Below, in pieces: positions 1-6,445 of a DNA stretch of 64,000 nt. Source of the stretch: Novosphingobium sp. (GTDB lineage Bacteria > Pseudomonadota > Alphaproteobacteria > Sphingomonadales > Sphingomonadaceae); the NCBI RefSeq assembly GCF_039595395.1, contig NZ_JBCNLP010000001.1, forward strand, positions 1,860,001 through 1,924,000. Reading direction: 5' to 3'. The notes under the pieces were generated by a model. The model was not told the DNA's origin and searched no databases. It worked only from the letters and a program-made list of their open reading frames with translations. The first letter of the stretch is position 1; every line of letters begins with the position of its first letter. The translations under genes were made by a program, and so were the position numbers.

Positions 1-407
1 CAGCCCACCGGCATGGTCAGCGTGTCCATGGCATAGGCCAGCGGAATCGCGTCCCACTCGAAGCGGGGGCGGCCCATATCGACCGAAATGCCATCGGGCG
101 TGGGTGCGGCATAGATCACGCCCGCCAGCGTCTCGATGGAAGCCGCGCTGCCATGGAGCAGACCCACGGCACGGGTGGCGTTGCCGCAGGCCTCGACCTC
201 GCTGCCGTCCTGGTTGAAGATCCGCATTTTCAGATCGGCGATCTCGGAGTTTTCGAGCAACACCAACTGATCGCAGCCGATGCCGCGATGCCGGTCACCC
301 AGAGCGGCGGCCAGAGTGGCGGTCATGGGCGGCACATTGCCTTCGCGCGCGTCCAGCACGACGAAATCATTGCCCAGCCCATGCATCTTGACGAAAGGAA
401 CACGCAT
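1..407 (-). CDS. dapF: Diaminopimelate epimerase, C-terminal part cut by the window edge
   Basis: DapF interconverts LL- and meso-diaminopimelate in lysine and peptidoglycan synthesis in the cytoplasm. About 135 N-terminal residues are visible. The protein opens MRVPFVKMHGLGNDFVVLDA, the family's N-terminal signature, followed by the conserved GCDQ segment. ACGNATR contains one of the two catalytic cysteines. The second catalytic cysteine lies beyond the edge. The ATG at 405-407 sits directly before the first conserved strand, so the start is secure. It is divergent from the bestrophin gene, with a 171-bp spacer. Nothing suggests it is broken other than the window boundary. Confidence 0.95.
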   Translation of the reverse strand, partial: MRVPFVKMHGLGNDFVVLDAREGNVPPMTATLAAALGDRHRGIGCDQLVLLENSEIADLKMRIFNQDGSEVEACGNATRAVGLLHGSAASIETLAGVIYAAPTPDGISVDMGRPRFEWDAIPLAYAMDTLTMPVG

Positions 408-578
408 AAGGGGGCGCTCTAGGCGCATGGGGGGGCGCCGTCCAGTGTTGGAAGGCGGTAAATTGCGCGGTTTCACGGTCTGGAAAGGTGTCTGGTCTGA
501 TGCGGGGGTGGATTTGCCGGGGCGTGGGTGTATCTCCGCGCGGCTCGGGCTTTCAGGGACACTTTCAAGGAGAGGGCC

Positions 579-1487
579 ATGATCCAGCGCTCGAAACCCG
601 GTCTGATGGACATCCTCTTTGCGTGGAAGGGCACGATCCTGCCGCGCATTGGCGGGCGTCTGGCCTTGATCCTGCTGGCCAGCGTGGGGGCGGTGCTGGC
701 GGCGCGCGACCATCCGGGCATCTTCGGGCAGATCAGCGCCTTTCCCTTCACGCTGATCGGTCTGGCGCTGTCGATCTTCATGAGCTTTCGCAACAATGCC
801 TGTTACGGCCGCTGGTGGGAGGGGCGGCAGTTATGGGGCGCTCTGGTGATCGAGGCGCGTACCATTGCCCGGCAAGTGGCCAGCCTGCCCAAAGCCGAGC
901 GCGAGGAGTTCGTGATGGGGCTCTGCGCCTTTGCCTGGGGGCTGCGTGCGCGACTGCGTGGCGATGATGAATCCACCGCCATCCGGCATTGGTGTGGGGC
1001 GGGGTGGGGTGAGGGCGAGTGGCGGGCCATGGCCAATCCCACCAATGGCGTGGTGCATGCGATGGGGCAGACCAGCCAGCGCCTGCTGGCTCAGGGCATC
1101 ATCGACCCGATGCGCTGGTCGGTGCTGGAGCAGCATCTGGCCGCGCTGACCACGGTGCAGACCGGCTGCGAGCGGATCGCGGCGACTCCGGTGCCTTTTG
1201 CCTATTCGCTGCTGCTGCATCGCACGGCCTATATCTTCTGCCTCAGCCTGCCTTTCGCGCTGGCGGGGACATTGGGCTGGTGGGCGGTGCTGCCCTCGGC
1301 GCTGGTGGCCTATACGTTCTTCGGGCTGGATGCGCTGGGGGATCAGTTGGAGGATCCCTTTGGCCATGATGTCAACGATCTGCCGCTTGATGCCATGGTG
1401 CGGGTGATCGAGCGCGACATGCTTTCGGCGCTGGGGCAGACGGATTTGCCGCCTGTGCTTATGCCTGTGGATAATGTGTTGATGTGA
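579..1487 (+). CDS. Bestrophin-like (RFP-TM / YneE family) chloride channel protein
   Basis: The 302-residue inner-membrane protein belongs to the bacterial bestrophin family, pentameric anion or cation channels. After a short cytosolic N-terminus (about residues 1-20) there is a hydrophobic stretch (LALILLASVGAVLA) and a second one (FPFTLIGLALSIFMSFRNNA), followed by the family signature YGRWWEGR. Another hydrophobic pair lies near residues 220-260. The length matches the family. The ATG at 579 was chosen over an upstream ATG at 528 because AAGGAG precedes it by about six bases and the conserved region begins soon after. It stands alone between dapF and tRNA-Pro. The transported ion cannot be inferred from sequence. 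Confidence 0.85.
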   Translation: MIQRSKPGLMDILFAWKGTILPRIGGRLALILLASVGAVLAARDHPGIFGQISAFPFTLIGLALSIFMSFRNNACYGRWWEGRQLWGALVIEARTIARQVASLPKAEREEFVMGLCAFAWGLRARLRGDDESTAIRHWCGAGWGEGEWRAMANPTNGVVHAMGQTSQRLLAQGIIDPMRWSVLEQHLAALTTVQTGCERIAATPVPFAYSLLLHRTAYIFCLSLPFALAGTLGWWAVLPSALVAYTFFGLDALGDQLEDPFGHDVNDLPLDAMVRVIERDMLSALGQTDLPPVLMPVDNVLM

Positions 1488-1521
1488 GGTGGAGAAGCGC
1501 CGGATAACTCCGGGAAAGAAA

Positions 1522-1545
1522 AAAGCCGACCAGAAGGCCGGCTTT
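1522..1545 (-). terminator. Rho-independent terminator downstream of tRNA-Pro
   Basis: The arms AAAGCCGACC and GGCCGGCTTT have one mismatch and an AGAA loop. On the minus strand the hairpin is followed by a T-rich run, so it fits the end of the tRNA-Pro transcript. It may also slow readthrough from the bestrophin gene. Confidence 0.7.
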
Positions 1546-1575
1546 CTCAATTCCTTGCTTTCGCAGGGAATAAAA

Positions 1576-1652
1576 TGGTCGGGGAAAGAGGATTCGAACC
1601 TCCGGCCCCTGCCTCCCGAAGACAGTGCTCTACCAGGCTGAGCTATTCCCCG
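1576..1652 (-). tRNA. tRNA-Pro (CGG)
   Basis: Read on the minus strand, the 77-nt gene folds into a normal cloverleaf. The acceptor stem CGGGGAA/TTCCCCG is perfect, the discriminator is A and CCA is encoded. The anticodon loop TTCGGGA gives CGG, reading CCG proline codons, which are common in this GC-rich genome. The T-arm contains GGTTCGAATCC. Confidence 0.95.
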
Positions 1653-1701
1653 ACCGGTGCTGCAGAGGCGGTTTGAAGCGTCTCTGCGAGGCAGGAGCGG
1701 G

Positions 1702-1730
1702 CCTATAGACAGCGATTCCGAACCACGCAA
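1702..1730 (-). promoter_or_regulatory. Putative sigma-70 promoter of tRNA-Pro
   Basis: On the minus strand a -35 element TTGCGT and a -10 element TATAGG are separated by exactly 17 bp. The -10 ends 49 bp upstream of the mature tRNA 5' end. The match is good but read by eye only. Confidence 0.5.
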
Positions 1731-1832
1731 GCGGCGTTTCGCATTTTTTTGCAACCTCGTGAATTTTCCCGGATTTGAGCGTGTTGCTGAAAATCGGATG
1801 ACGGCGCCCGCGCCTTGGGCCAAACTGCGTCG

Positions 1833-2786
1833 ATGACCTTGCCTTATACGCTCCGCACCGAGTCCGCCGCCCATTGGGAAGACCAGTACCTTGCCCTGAT
1901 GGACCATATCTGGCGCCATGGTGACGAACGCCGCGACCGCACCGGTGTCGGCACGCGCTCGATCTTCGGGGCGCAGATCCGTTGCGATCTCTCCGACAAC
2001 CGCATGCCGCTGCTGACCACCAAGCGCGTCTATTGGAAGACGGCGACGCGCGAATTGCTGTGGTTCCTGACTGGCGACACCAACATCCGCTCGCTCTGCG
2101 CGCAGGGGGTGGAAATCTGGACCGACTGGCCGCTCGACCGTTATCGCAAGGAAACCGGCGATCCGATCAGCCGCGAGGATTTTTCTGCCCGCATCGTGGC
2201 GGATGAGGCTTTTGCCGCGCAATGGGGTGACCTAGGCCCGGTCTATGGCAAGCAGTGGGTCGACTGGCCGACCTATCAGCCGGTGGGCGAGGGGATTTAC
2301 CGCAAGGGGCAGGGCGTCAACCAGATTGCCGAGCTGGTCCACAGCCTGCGTCACAATCCGGGCAGCCGCCGCCATATCATCGAGGGCTGGAATGTGGCCG
2401 AGCTTGATTCGATGGCGCTGCCGCCCTGCCACAAGACCTATCAGTTCCATGTGGCCGACGGGCGCCTCTCGGGCCTGCTCTATCAGCGGAGTGCTGACGT
2501 GGCCTTGGGGCTGCCTTTCAATTTGTGGAGCGCCGCCCTGCTGATCCGCATGCTGGCCCAGCAATGCGATCTGGAGCCGGGCGAGCTGGTGTGGACCGGC
2601 GGCGACACGCATCTCTATCTCAACCATGAGGAACTGGTGGAGGCGCAGTTGCAGCGCAAGCCTTCGGGCGATCCGCGCATGACGCTGGCCCGGCGCCCGG
2701 AGACGATCTTCGATTATACCATCGAGGATTTTGTCGTCTCTGACTACGCGCCTCAGGGCAAGCTTGCCGCGCCGGTCGCGGTATAA
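1833..2786 (+). CDS. thyA: Thymidylate synthase (ThyA type)
   Basis: ThyA methylates dUMP to dTMP using methylene-tetrahydrofolate, in the cytoplasm. The 317-residue protein shows the phosphate-binding region DRTGVGTRSIFG near residue 35. The catalytic segment LPPCHK holds the nucleophile Cys199. It is followed by the conserved QRSADVALGLPFN and HLYLNH motifs. An internal insertion (about residues 105-145) gives the longer ThyA form seen in many proteobacteria. The ATG at 1833 is preferred to a TTG at 1815, although neither has a clear Shine-Dalgarno. It precedes the YdeI-like gene by 12 bases, so the two may be cotranscribed. Confidence 0.96.
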   Translation: MTLPYTLRTESAAHWEDQYLALMDHIWRHGDERRDRTGVGTRSIFGAQIRCDLSDNRMPLLTTKRVYWKTATRELLWFLTGDTNIRSLCAQGVEIWTDWPLDRYRKETGDPISREDFSARIVADEAFAAQWGDLGPVYGKQWVDWPTYQPVGEGIYRKGQGVNQIAELVHSLRHNPGSRRHIIEGWNVAELDSMALPPCHKTYQFHVADGRLSGLLYQRSADVALGLPFNLWSAALLIRMLAQQCDLEPGELVWTGGDTHLYLNHEELVEAQLQRKPSGDPRMTLARRPETIFDYTIEDFVVSDYAPQGKLAAPVAV

Positions 2787-2798
2787 AAGGAGAGAGCG

Positions 2799-3389
2799 AT
2801 GGAGAAGGAGCCGCGAATCGATGCCTATATCGAGAAAGCGGCGCCCTTCGCCCGCCCGATCCTGACTCATCTGCGCGCGCTGTTGCATGAGGCCGTGTCC
2901 GACCTTGGCGAGACCATCAAATGGGGCATGCCGCATTTCACGGTCGGCGGGAAAAATCTGGCGGGGATCGCCGCCTTCAAGGCGCATTGCGCTTTCGTGA
3001 TCCACGGCACGGGCCGTCAGGGCATGGAGCGTGATCCCGGTATGGGTGATTACGGCAAGATTGCCAGCCTCGATGATCTGCCACCTGCCGAAGAGATGAA
3101 GGCCAAGCTGATCGCCGCTGCCGAGGCCATCCGGCAAGGCGGCGGCATGGCCCGCCCCAAAAAGGCGCCGCGCGAAGCGATTCCCATGCCTGATGACTTC
3201 GCACAGGCGTTGGAGGCCCATCCGGCGGCCCGTGCCGTGTTTGAAACCTTCTCCCCCTCCAACCGTCGCGACTATCTGGAATGGATCGTGGAGGCCAGGC
3301 AGGCCGCCACTCGCGCCAAGCGCATCGCTCAGGCCGTGGAGTGGATCGCGGAGGGCAAGCGGCGCAACTGGAAGTATGAGAAGTGCTGA
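2799..3389 (+). CDS. DUF1801 / YdeI (OmdA) family protein
   Basis: This is a 196-residue cytoplasmic protein of two parts. Residues 1 to about 115 form a DUF1801 fold, with the typical MPHFTVGGKNLAGI strand and KWGMP turn. Residues from about 130 form the YdeI/OmdA C-terminal helical domain, recognised by SPSNRRDYLEWI and the basic, Lys/Arg-rich end. A strong AAGGAGA precedes the ATG. The start lies 12 bases after thyA, suggesting one transcript. YdeI homologues have been linked to envelope stress and peptide resistance, but the molecular activity is unknown. The family call is firm and the function is open. Confidence 0.8.
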   Translation: MEKEPRIDAYIEKAAPFARPILTHLRALLHEAVSDLGETIKWGMPHFTVGGKNLAGIAAFKAHCAFVIHGTGRQGMERDPGMGDYGKIASLDDLPPAEEMKAKLIAAAEAIRQGGGMARPKKAPREAIPMPDDFAQALEAHPAARAVFETFSPSNRRDYLEWIVEARQAATRAKRIAQAVEWIAEGKRRNWKYEKC

Positions 3390-3390
3390 A

Positions 3391-3435
3391 GCATCGTGCG
3401 AAAAAGTGGGAACCGGTTTTTCGCGCAAACGATGC
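3391..3435. repeat. Dispersed palindromic repeat, GCATCGT family, copy 1
   Basis: The 45-bp imperfect palindrome begins GCATCGTGCGAAAAA, has GTGGGAACCGG in the middle and ends with ACGATGC. A second copy with about 85% identity lies at 29172-29215. Similar elements are common between genes in Alphaproteobacteria (from memory). It starts immediately after the stop codon of the YdeI-like gene. Confidence 0.7.
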
Positions 3436-3455
3436 GTCTGCTTTTGCGCGCGCTC

Positions 3456-3986
3456 TTACCTGACCATGCCCGCGTAAGCGATCCGCCCCGACCCGGCCAG
3501 CGCCTGAGCCGGAGAGATATGCCAGCGCATATGCGTCACATCCTGCGCCCCGGCGATCCGCTGCCCGATGCGCAGCTTGCCCAGATAGCCCCAGGTGTGA
3601 CCGCCATCGACAGAGACTTCGGCCTCATCCTTCTCGCCCGGCTCCCAGCTCATGCCCGAGGGCAGGGCTTCGGTGACGATAAAGCCGCCCGATCCGCCCA
3701 GACGATACCAACTGAGCAAGGTGACCACCCGGTCGCCTGTGGTGACCTGTTTGGCAGGCTCCAGCATATGCACCAATCCGCGCGCGTTCTGGCGCGTGTG
3801 TTCGACGAACAGGCTCGATTCGAGCATCACATCGGGCTGCACCCCCACAGCCGCGGTTTGCACATGGACGTTCTCATGCGCCGCGCGACCGGGGCCGGCC
3901 GTCAGGGCAAAGCCAAGCGCCAGCGAGGCCAGGCAGGCCGCACCGCGCAGCGGGAAGCGGAGGGGTGAAGCGGATGTTGCGCGCAT
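3456..3986 (-). CDS. Exported protein of unknown function
   Basis: The 176-residue protein begins with a signal peptide: a basic start, then AACLASLALGFALTA and an AxA-like cleavage site near residue 33. The mature part contains predicted beta strands (VTLLSWYRLGGSGGFIVTEA, then EVSVDGGHTWGYLG). This resembles the DUF11-like or surface-repeat folds of secreted proteins, but no domain is recognised with certainty. The internal ATG at 3984-3986 was chosen because it puts the hydrophobic core close to the N-terminus. Longer readings from 4115 add a sequence without protein character. It is convergent with the YdeI-like gene. Confidence 0.6.
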   Translation of the reverse strand: MRATSASPLRFPLRGAACLASLALGFALTAGPGRAAHENVHVQTAAVGVQPDVMLESSLFVEHTRQNARGLVHMLEPAKQVTTGDRVVTLLSWYRLGGSGGFIVTEALPSGMSWEPGEKDEAEVSVDGGHTWGYLGKLRIGQRIAGAQDVTHMRWHISPAQALAGSGRIAYAGMVR

Positions 3987-4181
3987 GGGCAGAACTTTCA
4001 CTCGCGGGACCATCCGATGATTCTGCGCCCGATCGATAAAAATTATGGTTAACGCGATGTTTGGCATAAGCCCGAAGCGGGGCCGAACCGCCATCACGGG
4101 GGTATGGAGCCGCATTTTGGCGGCTTAAGGCATAGTTTTCCACAGCTTAACTGCAAATTTGAGAAAGCTGGCCAATCCTTG

Positions 4182-4210
4182 TTGACAGCCCCGGCAGTCC
4201 CGCCTAGAGG
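4182..4210 (+). promoter_or_regulatory. Sigma-70 promoter of the tRNA-Asp pair
   Basis: A consensus -35 TTGACA and a -10 TAGAGG are separated by 17 bp. The -10 ends 42 bp before the first tRNA-Asp gene. The spacing and sequence are those expected of a strong stable-RNA promoter. Confidence 0.65.
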
Positions 4211-4252
4211 CGCGTCTCCCAAGGGGCGCTGCCTCTTAGGAAACACAGGTGA

Positions 4253-4329
4253 GCGGGTGTAGCTCAGTTGGTTAGAGTATCGGCCTGTCACGCCGAGGGT
4301 CGCGGGTTCAAGTCCCGTCACTCGCGCCA
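4253..4329 (+). tRNA. tRNA-Asp (GTC), copy 1
   Basis: The acceptor stem GCGGGTG pairs with CACTCGC, and CCA is encoded. The anticodon loop carries GTC within CCTGTCACG, the usual tRNA-Asp sequence. It is identical to the second copy 33 bp downstream. Confidence 0.96.
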
Positions 4330-4362
4330 CTTGTGTTTCAATATAGAGGTACCCAGCATTGC

Positions 4363-4439
4363 GCGGGTGTAGCTCAGTTGGTTAGAGTATCGGCCTGTCA
4401 CGCCGAGGGTCGCGGGTTCAAGTCCCGTCACTCGCGCCA
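4363..4439 (+). tRNA. tRNA-Asp (GTC), copy 2
   Basis: This is an identical 77-nt duplicate of the preceding gene, with encoded CCA. The 33-bp spacer between them shows no promoter, so both are probably processed from one transcript started at the TTGACA promoter at 4182. Confidence 0.96.
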
Positions 4440-4518
4440 CCTTGGGATATTTCTTCCTTGAGAAGAGCAAGAGCGGCGGCCTTCGGGTCGCCGTTTCTGT
4501 TTGTGCGCTTGAAAGCGT

Positions 4519-4551
4519 TCAAAAAAAGCGCCGGGGTTTCAGCCCCAGCGC
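4519..4551 (-). terminator. Terminator overlapping the end of the DUF2842 gene
   Basis: The arms GCGCCGGGG and CCCCAGCGC (one mismatch) are followed, on the minus strand, by a run of seven T. The hairpin uses the last codons and the stop codon of the DUF2842 gene, an economical arrangement. Confidence 0.7.
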
Positions 4552-4781
4552 CCGGTTTCCATCCAGATCAGATAGCGCCGCAAGGGCAGCAGCCACACCA
4601 CGCCCAGCAGGGCGTAGACGGGCACCTGCAGCAGCACGGTCCATGATGCGATCCATGGTGCCACAAAACGCGCGACCAGCCCGCCATAGACCAGCAAGGC
4701 CCCCACCAGTGCGAGAATGCCGATGGGGATGCGCCATGTCGGGGCCTTGCGCGGCGGGGCCTTGCGTGGAGTCTCTGCCAT
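4539..4781 (-). CDS. DUF2842 family small membrane protein
   Basis: The protein is 80 residues long with a Lys/Arg/Pro-rich N-terminus (about residues 1-16). Two hydrophobic segments follow (IPIGILALVGALLVYGGLVA and WTVLLQVPVYALLGVVWLLP) and a short cytoplasmic tail RRYLIWMETGRWG typical of DUF2842. The start codon overlaps the 5-FCL stop codon by one base, so translation is probably coupled. The family is restricted mainly to Alphaproteobacteria and its function is unknown. Its position behind the 6S RNA / 5-FCL unit is commonly seen in sphingomonads (from memory). Confidence 0.8.
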   Translation of the reverse strand: MAETPRKAPPRKAPTWRIPIGILALVGALLVYGGLVARFVAPWIASWTVLLQVPVYALLGVVWLLPLRRYLIWMETGRWG

Positions 4782-5365
4782 CAGGAGGCCTCGTAAAGGC
4801 GGGTGGGGGTGATGATGGCGGTCAGGGGCTGGTCATGGGCCTCCAGCGGCAGATCCTCGACCAGCTGGCAGTCCCAGCCCAACCCCAAAGCGGTCGCCTC
4901 CGGATGCGCCGCCAGCCAGCGGTCGTAATGCCCACCGCCCTGACCCAGCCTTGCGCCATCGGCCGAAAAGCCGACCAGCGGCACGAAAGTCAGATTCGGC
5001 TCGGCCTCGGGCGCATCCGCGGCGGGCTGAAGCGCGCCGTGCGGGCCGACTTCCAGCCCTTCATCATCATAAGGATCGAGCCAGAGGCGGAACTGCATCG
5101 GCGCATCCCTGTCGGCGAACCATGGCAGGGCGACCTTGCGGCCCTGCTCGGCAAAGAATTTGGCATAGCCGCGCGTCGGCGCCTCGTCGGGCAGGGCGTG
5201 ATAGAGGCCGACTGTCGCGCCCTCGGGCGCCAGGGCGGCCACGGCAGCGGGCGGGCGCAGGAAGATCAGCGCCCGCACGCGTGGGTCAAGGGCAGCGACA
5301 TGCGCGCGCCGGGCCTTGCGCAAACCGGCCCGCAGCGCCTTCTTCTGATCCAAGGGATGCCTCAT
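4781..5365 (-). CDS. 5-formyltetrahydrofolate cyclo-ligase
   Basis: The enzyme (YgfA/MTHFS) converts 5-formyl-THF to 5,10-methenyl-THF with ATP, returning storage folate to one-carbon metabolism. The 194-residue protein has an N-terminal basic helix (KKALRAGLRKARRAH) and the central LYHALPDEAPT strand. The C-terminal signature FSADGARLGQGGGHYDRWL, with the substrate- and ATP-binding Gly-rich loop, is clear. It follows 6S RNA directly, the arrangement known from E. coli ssrS-ygfA. Processing of 6S RNA from a common transcript is therefore likely. The downstream DUF2842 gene overlaps its stop codon. Confidence 0.93.
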   Translation of the reverse strand: MRHPLDQKKALRAGLRKARRAHVAALDPRVRALIFLRPPAAVAALAPEGATVGLYHALPDEAPTRGYAKFFAEQGRKVALPWFADRDAPMQFRLWLDPYDDEGLEVGPHGALQPAADAPEAEPNLTFVPLVGFSADGARLGQGGGHYDRWLAAHPEATALGLGWDCQLVEDLPLEAHDQPLTAIITPTRLYEAS

Positions 5366-5389
5366 GGAATGGCGCGGGCGTCCAGCGGC

Positions 5390-5548
5390 CGGCGCGAGAA
5401 AGGGGTGACGGGACCACCATGGGTCGTTTGCCTAGAAATCCACCGACGCCTACACGTCAGGTGGGGACCATGTACCACAGACCAGGGTCTGGGCAGAGAC
5501 AGCCCCCAAGGATTTGCTTATAGCCTCAGGGATGTTCGAAAGGCTCGT
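5390..5548 (-). ncRNA. ssrS: 6S RNA
   Basis: The non-coding spacer between zapA and 5-FCL matches the position of 6S RNA in many proteobacteria. Read on the minus strand it contains TTCGAACATCCCTGAGGC near the 5' end. AAATCC (plus-strand 5510-5515) and GGATTT (5436-5441) can pair to flank the large central bubble and terminal arm. 6S RNA binds the sigma-70 holoenzyme in stationary phase and releases through pRNA synthesis. The ends are approximate. The call rests on position and partial structure, not on a covariance-model search. Confidence 0.7.
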
Positions 5549-5575
5549 GCGCGGCAGTACCCGTCGCGATGCAAT

Positions 5576-6010
5576 TTAGGACCTAAAGGGCCGATCCTCA
5601 AGGGGGTCTTCCATCAAAGAGGCCAGATTTTCCAGCCGCAGTGCCAGATCGGTCAGGCGATCGGTGTCATCGACCCATTCCGGCGCAGCGGCGGGGGTGG
5701 GCGGTGCCTCTTCAACAGGCAGCGGAATCGCCGGGGTGGCTTCGACCGCCTCGGGCAGAAATTCCTCGCCATCGAATGTTTCGGCATGCGGCGGCAGGCC
5801 AAGATCGCCCTTCTTCGCCTCAAAAACCTCATCGGCCAGCAGCAGCGCGGCAAACAGCAGCGCGCGGCTTTCGCCCTGCACGGCGGCGGGCGGCAGGCTG
5901 GCGAGCCGCGCATCGATCATCCGGCCCAGATCGGCGATATGCTCTTCCTCGCCCGAGGCGCAGCCCACCACATAGTCGCGACCGGCAATGGTCAGGGTCA
6001 CATTGCTCAC
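5576..6010 (-). CDS. zapA: Cell division protein ZapA
   Basis: ZapA binds FtsZ and promotes bundling of protofilaments at the division ring. The 144-residue protein opens with VTLTIAGRDYVVGCASGEEE and then HIADLGRMIDARL, the typical ZapA beta-hairpin plus helix. A long helix (LLFAALLLADEVFEAK) follows. Instead of a short coiled-coil end, it has a Pro/Ala/Glu-rich linker and a second short helix (DRLTDLALRLENLASLME), the longer form common in alphaproteobacteria. The ATG overlaps the upstream 75-codon ORF by four bases, indicating translational coupling. Confidence 0.9.
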   Translation of the reverse strand: MSNVTLTIAGRDYVVGCASGEEEHIADLGRMIDARLASLPPAAVQGESRALLFAALLLADEVFEAKKGDLGLPPHAETFDGEEFLPEAVEATPAIPLPVEEAPPTPAAAPEWVDDTDRLTDLALRLENLASLMEDPLEDRPFRS

Positions 6011-6234
6011 GCCGGGCCGACCTCACCTGTGCTGGGGGCATGCGAACCGATCAGGGCGTCGATTCGCGACAGCGTATCGCGCAGACCGCTGCGCAGCGCC
6101 TGATGCCGTTCCTGCTCTTCAAGCAGCCGCAGTTCCAGCGTGGCGGCGTCACTGCGGCTGCGCGCCGCTGCGTCCAGCCTTGTGAGGGCTGCCTCGATTC
6201 TCTGCCATGCTGCGTCGCGCCGGGTCTGGTCCAT
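6007..6234 (-). CDS. Small coiled-coil protein upstream of zapA
   Basis: This 75-residue protein is nearly all helix: WQRIEAALTRLDAAARS followed by ATLELRLLEEQERHQALRSG, with heptad spacing of Leu/Ala, so a coiled coil is likely. The ATG at 6232-6234 was chosen because upstream codons are not protein-like. Its stop codon overlaps the zapA start. A small coiled-coil ORF in this place is frequent in sphingomonads (from memory). A role with ZapA or the division ring is only an inference from coupling. No motif gives a biochemical function. Confidence 0.65.
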   Translation of the reverse strand: MDQTRRDAAWQRIEAALTRLDAAARSRSDAATLELRLLEEQERHQALRSGLRDTLSRIDALIGSHAPSTGEVGPA

Positions 6235-6445
6235 ATGGGCTGAGCCTAGCCCAGCCACGCCCGGCTGCAAAGCGGCTCTGCGATGGAAATAGAGCAAGAT
6301 GCGGCGATGAGCGGGGCATGGCCGCACATTCGTATTCATCTGCGCATACTTATTATTCCCCTTGTGCCTTCCGGGCGGTTGACGGGGCAGGGCCCATCCG
6401 CAAAGAGGTCCGCGCGATTCGCGTATCATCTGGAGCCAGCAAAGC

